In this document: one piece after another, positions 8,965 to 18,131 of the stretch
Layout: every line of letters starts with the position of its first letter
Numbering within the stretch: the first letter of the stretch is position 1
DNA from: CALFUK01 sp964450495
Lineage (GTDB): Bacteria > Bacteroidota > Bacteroidia > Chitinophagales > Saprospiraceae
NCBI GenBank assembly: GCA_964450495.1
Contig: CAYVFU010000010.1
Location: 11,352-75,351 of the forward strand
DNA length: 64,000 bases
Direction: 5' to 3'
Translations under genes and position numbers: made by a program
Notes under the pieces: generated by a model
Told to the model about the DNA's origin: nothing
The model's database searches: none
The model's input: only the letters and a program-made list of their open reading frames with translations

Positions 8965-10431
8965 TTAAAAGTAAACAGGTCTTCGGACTTCAGCAATGTA
9001 TTTTGCTAAATGCAGTACTTGTTGTGTATAGCCATATTCATTGTCATACCAAATGTAAAGAACAACACTTTTGCCATTAGGAGCAACGATTGTAGAGTGA
9101 CTATCGTAGACACTACAACAGTAACTGCCTTTAATGTCATTAGATACTAGTTCTGGCTCAAAACTGTATTTTATTTGTTCAACTAGATCACCTGATAAAG
9201 CTGCTTGTCTTATAGCATAATCAAGGGAGTCTTTTGTTACTTGTGTTTTCAGATCAGCGGTGATTATTGCAAGTGAACCGTTTGGAGTAGGGACTCTTAC
9301 AGCATTGGCAGTGATCTTATTTTTTAAGATCGGCATCACTTTTTCAATTGCATTTGCAGCATCAGTTTCAGTAATGACCATGTTCAATGCAGCAGATCTT
9401 CCTCTTCGATTTTTCTTGTGCATATTGTCCAAAAGGTTTTGATCATTGGTGTATGCATGCACTGATTGAATGTGGCCTTTTTCTATACCGAATGCGTCTT
9501 GCAGAACTTTTATGATGGGCACGATGGCATTATTAGTACATGAGCCCGCTGCCCAAATTTTTTCATCTTCTGGCAATAATTGATTGTGGTTTACGCCAAA
9601 AACAATGTTTGGGATGTCCTCGCCAGGTGCAGTCAATAAAATTTTGTCGATTCCTCTAGCAATTAAATGTTGTTCGAGCATTTTTCTAGATCGATACACA
9701 CCTGTATTGTCGATGACCAAAGCGTCTTTTATTCCGTATGTGGTGTAATCTATGTCGGAAGGTTCATTCGCATGGATGATGTGAACGATTTGTCCATTGA
9801 TTATCATTGTTCGGTCTTCAGCATTTAATTCTACTACACCGGAGAACTCACCGTGAATTGAATCCATTCTCAATAAATCAATTCGCTTTTCTAATTCTTC
9901 TCTGTTGGTATCTCTCGTGACAATAGCTCTCAATCTCAGCTGTTGTCCTTTTCCTGTTTTTTTTATTATCTCCCGAGCGCATAGTCTGCCAATTCTACCA
10001 AACCCATATAGTACAACATCAGTAGGGCTACCAATCGGTATATCGTCTTTATTGATAAAAGATTCTAACTTATCTTTTAAAAATTCTTTACGAGACAACA
10101 GGTGCTGTCTGTCAGAAGACCACTCATAGGCCAATTTTCCAATATCAATTTTGGAAGGTATTAGTTCTAGTTTCAAGAGGCCTTCTGCTAAGTTTGCAGT
10201 GTCTTTTATTTGGATTGGAAGTTTTACAAATTTTTCTGCATAGTCGTGAAAATGTAAGATCTCAGAAGGCGAAACATCAAGAAGTGGATTTCTAAAGAGG
10301 ACTAATTCTACACCTTTGTCATATAGTAATTTTCCAATAGCAGAAATCAAACGAACTGCATCTTTTTTTTGTTCTACCCAGCTGTCAAATGACTTCTCGT
10401 AAGCCTTGGGAATAGAGGTACTCGTTAGCAT
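8965..10431 (-). CDS. gapA: Glyceraldehyde-3-phosphate dehydrogenase, long Bacteroidota form
   Basis: A 488-aa protein against about 335 aa for ordinary GAPDH. About 135 extra N-terminal residues of helical character precede the Rossmann domain (LYGFGRIGRL, residues 141-150). The catalytic cysteine is Cys298 in AAGSCTNNAIVP; the usual motif is SCTTNCLAP, so the second T and second C are changed. WYDNEYGY near the C-terminus is the standard substrate/NAD-contact motif. It interconverts glyceraldehyde-3-phosphate and 1,3-bisphosphoglycerate. The extension is shared with other long Bacteroidota homologues as far as I recall, so it is not a mis-called start. It is the first gene of the gapA > acyl-CoA dehydrogenase > E1 > gcvT run and has a candidate promoter box 24 nt upstream. 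Confidence 0.9.
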   Translation of the reverse strand: MLTSTSIPKAYEKSFDSWVEQKKDAVRLISAIGKLLYDKGVELVLFRNPLLDVSPSEILHFHDYAEKFVKLPIQIKDTANLAEGLLKLELIPSKIDIGKLAYEWSSDRQHLLSRKEFLKDKLESFINKDDIPIGSPTDVVLYGFGRIGRLCAREIIKKTGKGQQLRLRAIVTRDTNREELEKRIDLLRMDSIHGEFSGVVELNAEDRTMIINGQIVHIIHANEPSDIDYTTYGIKDALVIDNTGVYRSRKMLEQHLIARGIDKILLTAPGEDIPNIVFGVNHNQLLPEDEKIWAAGSCTNNAIVPIIKVLQDAFGIEKGHIQSVHAYTNDQNLLDNMHKKNRRGRSAALNMVITETDAANAIEKVMPILKNKITANAVRVPTPNGSLAIITADLKTQVTKDSLDYAIRQAALSGDLVEQIKYSFEPELVSNDIKGSYCCSVYDSHSTIVAPNGKSVVLYIWYDNEYGYTQQVLHLAKYIAEVRRPVYF

Positions 10432-10454
10432 AAGTGATTCGATTATGATTGGCT

Positions 10455-10462
10455 CAAATATA
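10455..10462 (-). promoter_or_regulatory. Candidate -7 box for gapA operon
   Basis: On the minus strand this reads TATATTTG, an exact match to the Bacteroidota -7 consensus TAnnTTTG. It lies 24 nt upstream of the gapA ATG and would give a short leader. No clear -33 TTTG was found at the usual distance, so confidence is low. Confidence 0.35.
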
Positions 10463-10674
10463 CTTGAAAGATCAGTAAAGAAGCTAGTATTCTAGACAAC
10501 ATCTTCCTCTATTTTAAGATTAGTAGTCTTATTGTTTTCTATTCTATGACATGAGTGTCTTAGATTCTTAGCTCATGAACCAAGTGGGGTTCAATAGCAC
10601 TTATAGAACCTTTGCGTATTTAGAATACGACTCAAGTAATATTTGCGTAGCGGTTTTTGACTTACTTTAGGCGT

Positions 10675-10785
10675 TTAGCGTTTCGTAAATCTACCCAAAA
10701 GGATCAATAAGCCGTAGAGTAAATAAGCTAATCCAAATATCACTATTGCTATTGCAATTATCAAACAAATTTTTTCAATTACCAT
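10675..10785 (-). CDS. Possible 36-aa single-span membrane protein
   Basis: An ATG-started 36-codon frame giving MVIEKICLIIAIAIVIFGLA followed by YLLYGLLILLGRFTKR. It has one long hydrophobic helix, a charged N-terminal edge (E4, K5) and a basic C-terminal tail (GRFTKR), the layout of small inner-membrane proteins with the basic tail in the cytosol. It does not match a family I know. It lies alone in the gapA upstream interval. Support is only composition and topology; a chance frame in AT-rich DNA cannot be excluded. Confidence 0.4.
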   Translation of the reverse strand: MVIEKICLIIAIAIVIFGLAYLLYGLLILLGRFTKR

Positions 10786-11179
10786 GATCTAAATTTTTAA
10801 GATTAGAAATTATATCTAGCGTAATTTATTTTGTTTTTATCTATCTCTTGACTTTTCTAAGAGTAAGTAATGAATACTTTAATATAAATATTACTAATAT
10901 AACGATAATTCTTGATAAATGTTCCAATTATGCCTAATTGTCTTTGTAACCCAAACATAAAAAAGTGTTAATTTGTTTTCTACTTTTGAAGTAGAAAGGA
11001 TATCTGCAAACGATAATTAGAATAGATATTAGAACGTCTCAGTCGAAGTTGACGAGAAACGAAACACTGTGCTGCTTTTCCATAAATGTTTAAAGCAACG
11101 GTTCATAAACACTTTCAATAATCTTATCAAGCTTTTCTTTTATCAGAGACAAACAATCATCACTTATTCAGTAGAAAGC

Positions 11180-12442
11180 TTACGTTAAATTAGTTTGCTT
11201 TACTTTTTCAAAATAGGAAAAGTAAAGTGTCAATGCCATTGATATTGCTAAATAAAAGCCCATAATTAAAGTCGAAACAGAAAACAGATTTTCCAACCCA
11301 AACCATCCACCTAAATAAAACAGAATCAGAAAGCCTATTAGTGTTTTCAACACTTCGGAAGGAACGGCAATAGGATGACGATCCATTAAACTGGTATAAG
11401 AAAATATCGAAACCGACAGAAAGACAACATAGATTGTAATTAAATTTACATTCAAGTTGGCAATGTTCTTCAATAGATGATATAGTAATACGTTATGGAC
11501 AACCAACTGAAACCAACTCCAGGTAAGCATTCCAAAAGAATCATGCGTTGCATATTTATCTCTCTTGTGGACGTCCTCAACTATAGATACAGGGTATTTG
11601 TCAATCAGATCTGCAGGTCGCCAACCAGTCGGCATAAACCAAATTTTAAATTTGTCCATCAGATTATTCGTACGCCAAGCATCTTTGACAAGTTGCCAAA
11701 TATGCATGAAATTAATCAAGATAGGATTCCAAGTATTTGCTTGCTTTAGCGTACCATAAACTGGAGGCTCTTCTTTTAGTTCTTGTTGAAAAGTACCAAA
11801 CCATTTATCCCAGATAATAAATATCTCAGAAAAATTTTTGTCTATGTAAATGTCATTTATCGCATGATGAACTCTGTGATGAGATGGCGTTACAATAATG
11901 TGTTCTAAAAAGCCCATTTTATTAATGACTCTTGTGTGATACCAAAACTGGGCAAACAAATGGAGAGGGGAGGCAATCGCTATAACCTTCGTTGGGATCC
12001 CTAACAATGCCATGGGGACATATAAAAAGAAATAAACACCTACAAATGATGATATGGTCTGGCGCAACGCACAGGACAAATTGAACTCCTCACTACTGTG
12101 ATGTATCACATGCCTATTCCACATGATATTGATCCTGTGATTGAAACGATGCGACCAGTATCCTGCAAAATCAAGCCCAATAAATGTCAATATGTACAAC
12201 CACAAGGTGGATTGAATATCAAATAAACCTATGTGGGACTCCATATAGTTGTAACTGACAATTACGATAGAAAGACCAATCAAACTCTTTAGCGTATTTG
12301 TCATGCCCGAGGACAAACTACTAATGGTATCCATGGGACTATTCACGGATAAATTCATCAATTTTGCCACGATAGATTCTATGATTATAAGAATCACAAA
12401 TCCTGGAATAGCGTAAGTAAGTACCTGAGCATAAGCTTCCAT
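11180..12442 (-). CDS. Sterol desaturase / fatty acid hydroxylase family membrane protein
   Basis: A 420-aa integral membrane protein with the di-iron histidine clusters of the family: HRFNH near residue 98, HVIHH near residue 110, and HHRVHH near residue 188. The family hydroxylates or desaturates lipid C-H bonds using O2, but the substrate is unknown here. The catalytic part is residues about 75-240. A long C-terminal part with several further hydrophobic stretches (about residues 315-410) exceeds the minimal hydroxylase and gives about 8 predicted spans. An ATG start precedes MEAYAQVLTYAIPGFVILIII. It is transcribed divergently from the large secreted protein at 12571, with about 130 nt between start codons. 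Confidence 0.85.
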   Translation of the reverse strand: MEAYAQVLTYAIPGFVILIIIESIVAKLMNLSVNSPMDTISSLSSGMTNTLKSLIGLSIVIVSYNYMESHIGLFDIQSTLWLYILTFIGLDFAGYWSHRFNHRINIMWNRHVIHHSSEEFNLSCALRQTISSFVGVYFFLYVPMALLGIPTKVIAIASPLHLFAQFWYHTRVINKMGFLEHIIVTPSHHRVHHAINDIYIDKNFSEIFIIWDKWFGTFQQELKEEPPVYGTLKQANTWNPILINFMHIWQLVKDAWRTNNLMDKFKIWFMPTGWRPADLIDKYPVSIVEDVHKRDKYATHDSFGMLTWSWFQLVVHNVLLYHLLKNIANLNVNLITIYVVFLSVSIFSYTSLMDRHPIAVPSEVLKTLIGFLILFYLGGWFGLENLFSVSTLIMGFYLAISMALTLYFSYFEKVKQTNLT

Positions 12443-12570
12443 AGACTATAAATTTATTTCAATTTCATGAATTAATTCAGAATAATAGGATTTGTATGGC
12501 ACGACTTATGCATTCTTTAACTGGACAGACCTGAGGATTTATCCATTAATTGATTAAATTCAAACAGTCG

Positions 12571-15500
12571 ATGGTAAAAAATCTGATCAACTATATTGTC
12601 ATTCTACTCTCCTTACTGGCGTTCAATGCAACGTCTTTAACAGCTCAGAATTGTGCTCAAACTGCTGGTAGTATAACCTTTGCAGAGTCTCGTTTTGATA
12701 CATTAACCACAAGTATTTTAAATAGAATAAACATTGTAAATGATGTGGTAGTTGTCATAAATGCCGACGCCCCAGATGCTGGTACACATACTTTAATCTT
12801 GATGGATTCAGACGGCAATATTCTGAATTTGCAAAATCTTGGTGATTCTGGCTGTAATGAGAAGTTCATTTTTGAAAACGACTTTTTTCCCAATCCATTG
12901 GAGAACACTGTATACACACTGCAAATGATTAGTATAGAAAGCTTGGCTACTGACCTTGCAATTGGACAAACCGTAGATGGTTTATCTGGTTGTTTTGCAT
13001 TGTCTACTCCTCTTTTGGTCAATACAGTCAGTTATTCAAGAGTTGTTGAGGTATCGATTATTAGTAATCAAGTTAGTGACGATCATCTAAATCTTTTCGG
13101 TGGCAGTATTGGTGTCAATTCCGTTACCAATTCAGGTCAAGTCTTTCAATTGGACATTTGTACGATTGATACAATGAATAGAACGTTTAATGTCTTTGGA
13201 GCAATCGGACTAAATAAAAGATGGGTCATTACAGATACGGAGGGAATACTACTTGATGTATCTCCGAACCCGTTTAGTGATTTTAGAAAGTATGTAGACC
13301 AAGTTGACTTATCATCAAATTCACATCAACTGGAAATGTTTCATGTAAGTTTTGTAGGTGCTAATGACTGGCTAACTATTGGTGACAACATAAGGGAAGA
13401 TGCATGTGTAGGGCCAATCCGTAGCACAAGTGCCATTTATGAATTGACTTATGTAGAATGCGAAGATACATGCACAGATGGGTTGCTGAATGGCAACGAA
13501 ATGTTTCTTGATGATTGTCCAATTGTTGAGGAGTTTGCTTGCTCTGTTACTGTAGAACGAGAAATCTTTTGTTTTCAAGACTCTACAGGAGTCTTGCAGG
13601 TTGATGTTACCGGGGCAGATGACATGCTTAGTTTCTCTTGGAATACGGGTGCAGATACTCAGATACTTAATAATGTTTCAGCTGGATCATATACAGTGAC
13701 AGTAACCAATTCAAGTGCTGTGAACACGACTTGCAATGTTGATCTAGACGAACCATCAGAATTAGATGTGGACATAGACTTATCTTTTATAACCTCTTGT
13801 TCTGCAACTGCATCTGTGACAGGCGGTGTACGACCGTACACCTACAATTGGAATAACGGGCAGAATTTTATTACTGTACAAAATCTTTTATCTCATCCAG
13901 CTGTGACAGTTACAGATGCGAATCAGTGTACAGATACCATAAGCATTACACCTAACGCTTTTAGTCAAACTTGTGGTGATTGTACTGACGGCATTAGAAA
14001 TAATGATGAGACAGGTGTAGATTGTGGCGGATCAATGTGTCAACCTTGCGGAGAAAATATGCAAAACGATAATCCAATACAGTTAACTAAATTGGCAAAT
14101 TTTATAGATGAGAATAATGATGGTTTAGCCCAAACAGGAGAGACAATAGAATACATACTAACAGTTTGCAATACAAGCAGTGATACACTAAGACTAATCA
14201 CAGTTGAGGACCCGTTAGTCACCTTAGAAGGTATGGCTTTTGATCTTGCCCCAAACAGCTGTAATGCTGATGCTTTCTCGGGTACTTATACAATCTCAGA
14301 TGCTGATTTATCCATGGGATCTATCTTTAATCAAGCAACTGTATCAGCAATGTATCAAGACAGTATCATGATAAGCGATTTGTCAGATGATCCTGATGAG
14401 GACACAAATACTGATGAGGGCAATGACGGAGAACCAGATGATCCTACAGTTTTTATCTTAGAATTAGCAGGTCCATGTGGAAGTCCGGTCATTGATACAG
14501 ACAATGATGGAATGTGTGATGCCCTTGATGAAGATGACGATAATGATGGTGTAAGTGATGCAGAAGATGCTTTTCCTTTTGATGTTACGGAATCCCAAGA
14601 CTCTGATGGCGATGGTTTCGGAGATAATGGAGATTTTGATGACGATAATGATTCTGTTGACGATAGGCAGGATGCGTTCCCTCTAGACCCAACAGAAAGT
14701 CTAGATACAGATGAAGACGGTATTGGAAATAATGAAGACAATGACGATGACAATGACATGATCAATGATAGTGAAGATGCCTTTCCACTAAATGCTTCTG
14801 AGTCAGTTGATTCTGATGGCGATGGTTTCGGAGATAATGAAGATTTGGATGATGACAACGATGGTTGTACTGACGACATAGATCCCAATCCATTAGTTGC
14901 AGGAAACGATTGTGAAGTCGACCCTGATATGCCTCCAGTCAACTCTTCGTGTTTAGACCAAACACTTGAAGAAGATCAGATAGCATTTGGAGGAGAAATA
15001 AAAACAGAGATAGGTTTTCCTATTGATAGTGTTACCCTGCGAGTCTTGAGTACAGAAAATCTTAGTAATCCAACGTTTACGGATCAAGACGGTACTTATG
15101 TTTCAGAAGTTGTTTCCACAGGATTTAATTACGAAATACAGCCATCTAAAGAAGATGATCCTTTTCCCGGTGTTTCGACACTTGATATGTTGTTCACACA
15201 GAGACATATCTTAAGAATTGAGTTGTTGGAAACACCTCATAAGATTATTGCAGCAGATGTCAGCGGAAACCAAGAATTGTCAATTGTTGATATTATCAAT
15301 ATGAGACAATTGATTCTTGGTGTTATTGATGAATGGAACACTGGTTTGGCTTGGAATTTTGTAGATGCTGATTTCAATTTCTTTGACGCTGAGAATCCTT
15401 GGCCATTTGCAGATGCTATATCTAAACGTGATCAAGAGCTAAGTGATTGCAATGCAGATTTTGTTGCCATCAGAATTGGAGATGTTGACAACAGCTTTGA

Positions 15501-16170
15501 AGCAAGTAATGGCTTTACTGCAGAGAACAGATTTATACCAAAAAGTGATATTCACATGGTTAGAACAACACAGTCAGATGGCCATGTATTGATAGATTTT
15601 TACCCAACCAAAGAGGAACTTCTATATGGTTTTCAACTTGCACTAGATGGGGTGGATGGTAATAGCATAATCGAATCAAATTTACCAGAATTTACAGATG
15701 ATAATATCCATATAGAAGATAACACTTTGAGAGTTAGTTGGACGAAGCCTGAAGGTCAAAACATAAGTAGTCAAGAACCTTTATTCTCTATTAAAACAAA
15801 ATCAAGAACATCACCTAGTATTAACAGTACTGTCCTTAACCCGGAAATATACTTGGGTAATTCAATAGAGATTCATTCAATAGAATTAAGTAGTGACGTT
15901 TTGTCTGATGCCTTGTCAAGTATTGTGGCAACTCCAAACCCATTTACTTCAGATGTGACAATTCATTTTGAACAACACAAAGAACAATTGGTGACTTTTG
16001 ATCTCTTTAGTATTGACGGAAAACTTTTGTATACTGAAACCTATCATGCCCTTAGCGGGAAACAAGCAATTAAGTTGACATCAGATCAAGTTTCAGAAAC
16101 AGGAACTTTTTATTATACATTAACCAGTGGCTCCACGCGGCATTCAGATTCGATTGTGAAAATAAATTGA
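12571..16170 (+). CDS. Secreted multidomain protein: SprB-like repeats, TSP3 repeats, dockerin-like segment, T9SS signal
   Basis: A 1199-aa cell-surface or secreted protein, with signal peptide from MVKNLINYIVILLSLLAF ending at SLTAQ. The ATG at 12571 is preferred to the TTG seven codons upstream. The order is: an unrecognised N-terminal part (to about 310); two SprB-like repeats (about 325-460, with GSYTVTVTNSS); a Cys-rich DGIRNNDETGVDCGG motif near 475; a DUF11-like stretch with ETIEYILTVCNTS near 525; acidic TSP3-type calcium-binding repeats (about 645-785, DSDGDGFGDN and variants); a carboxypeptidase-regulatory-like stretch; a dockerin-like segment (about 893-975, DVSGNQELSIVDIINMRQLI, later IGDVDNS); a beta domain; and a T9SS type A sorting domain (about 1120-1199, TPNPFTSDVTI). 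No catalytic domain is visible, so adhesion or scaffolding is likely. It is divergent from the sterol-desaturase-like gene. Confidence 0.85.
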   Translation: MVKNLINYIVILLSLLAFNATSLTAQNCAQTAGSITFAESRFDTLTTSILNRINIVNDVVVVINADAPDAGTHTLILMDSDGNILNLQNLGDSGCNEKFIFENDFFPNPLENTVYTLQMISIESLATDLAIGQTVDGLSGCFALSTPLLVNTVSYSRVVEVSIISNQVSDDHLNLFGGSIGVNSVTNSGQVFQLDICTIDTMNRTFNVFGAIGLNKRWVITDTEGILLDVSPNPFSDFRKYVDQVDLSSNSHQLEMFHVSFVGANDWLTIGDNIREDACVGPIRSTSAIYELTYVECEDTCTDGLLNGNEMFLDDCPIVEEFACSVTVEREIFCFQDSTGVLQVDVTGADDMLSFSWNTGADTQILNNVSAGSYTVTVTNSSAVNTTCNVDLDEPSELDVDIDLSFITSCSATASVTGGVRPYTYNWNNGQNFITVQNLLSHPAVTVTDANQCTDTISITPNAFSQTCGDCTDGIRNNDETGVDCGGSMCQPCGENMQNDNPIQLTKLANFIDENNDGLAQTGETIEYILTVCNTSSDTLRLITVEDPLVTLEGMAFDLAPNSCNADAFSGTYTISDADLSMGSIFNQATVSAMYQDSIMISDLSDDPDEDTNTDEGNDGEPDDPTVFILELAGPCGSPVIDTDNDGMCDALDEDDDNDGVSDAEDAFPFDVTESQDSDGDGFGDNGDFDDDNDSVDDRQDAFPLDPTESLDTDEDGIGNNEDNDDDNDMINDSEDAFPLNASESVDSDGDGFGDNEDLDDDNDGCTDDIDPNPLVAGNDCEVDPDMPPVNSSCLDQTLEEDQIAFGGEIKTEIGFPIDSVTLRVLSTENLSNPTFTDQDGTYVSEVVSTGFNYEIQPSKEDDPFPGVSTLDMLFTQRHILRIELLETPHKIIAADVSGNQELSIVDIINMRQLILGVIDEWNTGLAWNFVDADFNFFDAENPWPFADAISKRDQELSDCNADFVAIRIGDVDNSFEASNGFTAENRFIPKSDIHMVRTTQSDGHVLIDFYPTKEELLYGFQLALDGVDGNSIIESNLPEFTDDNIHIEDNTLRVSWTKPEGQNISSQEPLFSIKTKSRTSPSINSTVLNPEIYLGNSIEIHSIELSSDVLSDALSSIVATPNPFTSDVTIHFEQHKEQLVTFDLFSIDGKLLYTETYHALSGKQAIKLTSDQVSETGTFYYTLTSGSTRHSDSIVKIN

Positions 16171-16247
16171 TCGATTGATTTCAAGGCTTCACGGTTTTTA
16201 ATAAATGCCCATTTTTATTACACCTATTATTCAAAAATTAAATTAAA

Positions 16248-17093
16248 ATGTCAGAAACAATAGATTGGCAAATCGCTAAAGAATATAAAGACATTACTTA
16301 TAAAAAATGTAGAGGAGTTGCGCGTATCGCGTTTAATCGACCTGAGGTCAGGAATGCATTTAGACCCAATACAGTGTTTGAATTATTGGATGCTTTTCAC
16401 AATGCCAAAGAAGACAGAAGTGTCGGTGTTATTCTTTTTTCAGGTGAAGGTCCATCTGCAAAAGATGGCGGATGGGCATTTTGTTCTGGAGGTGATCAAA
16501 GTGTAAGAGGCAAACGAGGCTATGAAGGAGGTGATGGAATAGGTCGGCTCAATATATTGGAGGTTCAGCGGTTAATTCGTTTCATGAATAAGGTCGTGAT
16601 TTGTGTGGTGCCAGGTTGGGCAGTAGGTGGAGGACACAGTCTTCATGTAGTTTGCGATCTTTCACTGGCAAGTAAAGAACATGCCATTTTCAAGCAGACT
16701 GATGCGGATGTCGCTAGTTACGACGCTGGCTATGGTAGCGCTTATTTGGCAAGACAAGTAGGGCAGAAAAGAGCTAGAGAAATATTTTTTTTGGGAAGGA
16801 ATTATTCTGCTCAAGAAGCCTTTGATATGGGAATGGTGAATGCTGTGTACCCTCATGATGAACTGGAAGATCAGGCGTTTCAATGGGCGCAAGAGATTCT
16901 TGCTAAAAGTCCAATGGCCATTAAAATGTTGAAATACGCTTTTAATCTAATTGATGATGGGCTAGTAGGCCAACAAATCTTCGCTGGAGAAGCAACACGT
17001 TTAGGATACATGACAGATGAGGCAGAAGAAGGTCGAAATGCTTTTCTGGAGAAGAGAAAACCTGACTTTGATAAATTTCCTAAATTTCCATAG
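16248..17093 (+). CDS. menB: 1,4-dihydroxy-2-naphthoyl-CoA synthase
   Basis: A 281-aa crotonase-fold enzyme of menaquinone synthesis that closes the second ring of o-succinylbenzoyl-CoA. Diagnostic stretches are FNRPEVRNAFRP, GWAFCSGGDQSVRG, VVPGWAVGGGHSLHVVCDLS (oxyanion hole), and KQTDADVASYDAGYGSAYLA, which carries the MenB-type Asp. The C-terminal GYMTDEAEEGRNAFLEKRKP followed by DF..FP is typical of MenB rather than other crotonases. It is cytoplasmic. Menaquinone is the usual respiratory quinone of Bacteroidota. No other men gene is in the window; it stands alone between two secreted-protein genes with about 77 nt and 96 nt of spacing. Confidence 0.94.
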   Translation: MSETIDWQIAKEYKDITYKKCRGVARIAFNRPEVRNAFRPNTVFELLDAFHNAKEDRSVGVILFSGEGPSAKDGGWAFCSGGDQSVRGKRGYEGGDGIGRLNILEVQRLIRFMNKVVICVVPGWAVGGGHSLHVVCDLSLASKEHAIFKQTDADVASYDAGYGSAYLARQVGQKRAREIFFLGRNYSAQEAFDMGMVNAVYPHDELEDQAFQWAQEILAKSPMAIKMLKYAFNLIDDGLVGQQIFAGEATRLGYMTDEAEEGRNAFLEKRKPDFDKFPKFP

Positions 17094-17130
17094 TGTTAAT
17101 TTAAGATTCTAGTTAAGAACGACAATCAGA

Positions 17131-17163
17131 TTTTGGATATCACAAGTCCTTTCGTTTATCTTG
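17131..17163 (+). promoter_or_regulatory. Candidate promoter of the cohesin-like gene
   Basis: TTTTGG at 17131-17136, then after about 20 nt TATCTTG at 17157-17163, one base short of the -7 consensus TAnnTTTG. The spacing fits Bacteroidota promoters, and the ATG follows 27 nt later. The evidence is sequence similarity only. Confidence 0.28.
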
Positions 17164-17189
17164 TGCACTTATTTCAAATACTTCAGAAG

Positions 17190-17999
17190 ATGAAATTTAC
17201 AGCAGTCTTTATCCTAAGTCTTTTTCTTGCAACATCTACTTTATTCGCACAGGTGTGTCCTGAAAATGATACAGATTGCGTTGGCATTTATTTTACAGAT
17301 GCAACAGCCTCAGTGGGTGAGTTACTGTGCGTGGATGTCTTCACTTGTGGATTTAAAGATATTTTATCCTTCCAATTTTCATTATCATTTAGAGAAGATT
17401 TAATCGCATTCAACTCTTGTGAGACAGATGCATTAGATGGATATACGTGTAGTGACTTACAACCAGAATCGGATGAGCCTGTCATTAAGACTGTCTGGTT
17501 TCAGGCACAATCGTCACCTACCACCTTGGATTCTGCAACCGTGTTAACTACCTTATGTTTTGATGTATTGCAAGATGTCGATTCTGAAGGTGAGATAATA
17601 AGCTTTTCTGATGACCTTAGATTAGAAATCATACAGGGCGATCCAGATAATCCTTCAGCACCTTTGGTTGTAAAAGAAGGTTGCACAGGAGGAATGCCTT
17701 CAATCGTCATGTCTGGTGATATGACATCTTCAACAAATGAAATATTCGAACAATCAATCAAGCTTGGTCCTAATCCATTTGACAATGTTATATCCATTAA
17801 TATAGATCCTCAATTGCAAGATGACATCATAGTGTATGTCAATGACTTGGCTGGTAAAAATGTAGTACGTCAAACTATGGATAAAAGTACAATGGCACTA
17901 GATCTTTCAAGTGTGGCGAATGGAATGTACATGTTGGTTTTAGAGTCTAAAGATCATGGGACTTGGGTTCAGAAAATTATGAAGTCAGCTGCACAGTAA
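17190..17999 (+). CDS. Secreted cohesin-like domain protein with T9SS signal
   Basis: A 269-aa secreted protein. The ATG at 17190 is chosen because it starts a clean signal peptide (MKFTAVFILSLFLATSTLFA); the longer frame from 17133 adds residues ahead of it. Residues about 22-165 resemble a cohesin domain: ASVGELLCVDVFTCGFKDI, then LSFQFSLSFREDLIAF, and later SATVLTTLCFDVL, the usual 'calcium-less beta-jellyroll' pattern. Four or more Cys residues suggest disulphides. Residues about 190-269 are a T9SS type A sorting domain (LGPNPFDNVISINI ... GMYMLVLESKDHGTWVQKIMK). It probably sits on the outer surface. A dockerin-like segment occurs in the protein at 12571-16170, so a binding pair is conceivable but untested. 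Confidence 0.75.
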   Translation: MKFTAVFILSLFLATSTLFAQVCPENDTDCVGIYFTDATASVGELLCVDVFTCGFKDILSFQFSLSFREDLIAFNSCETDALDGYTCSDLQPESDEPVIKTVWFQAQSSPTTLDSATVLTTLCFDVLQDVDSEGEIISFSDDLRLEIIQGDPDNPSAPLVVKEGCTGGMPSIVMSGDMTSSTNEIFEQSIKLGPNPFDNVISINIDPQLQDDIIVYVNDLAGKNVVRQTMDKSTMALDLSSVANGMYMLVLESKDHGTWVQKIMKSAAQ

Positions 18000-18131
18000 A
18001 ATACCTAGAACATTTATTCAGGACTCTAGATTACAAGTTTACAATTTACTTCACGGTCTCCACTTCATTTTTCCTAGAACATCGTCTCCTAGAATATTTT
18101 TCTTATTTTAGACTACTACACAAAGCAAAGC

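Larger units (their letters stand above)
10432..11179. other. Intergenic interval upstream of gapA
   Basis: A 748-nt interval between gapA and the sterol-desaturase-like gene. It holds a 36-codon minus-strand frame (10675-10785) and several small hairpins: TGAACC/GGTTCA at 10576-10593, CGTATT/AATACG at 10615-10629, and TTTCTACTT/AAGTAGAAA at 10977-10997. The last lies downstream of the sterol-desaturase-like gene but lacks a T-run. No RNA gene was recognised. Confidence 0.45.

Noticed and set aside
14355..14942. 195-aa Ser-rich minus-strand frame
   Set aside because: It is the antisense of the Asp-rich TSP3 repeats; its serine richness comes from reverse-reading GAT/GAC codons.
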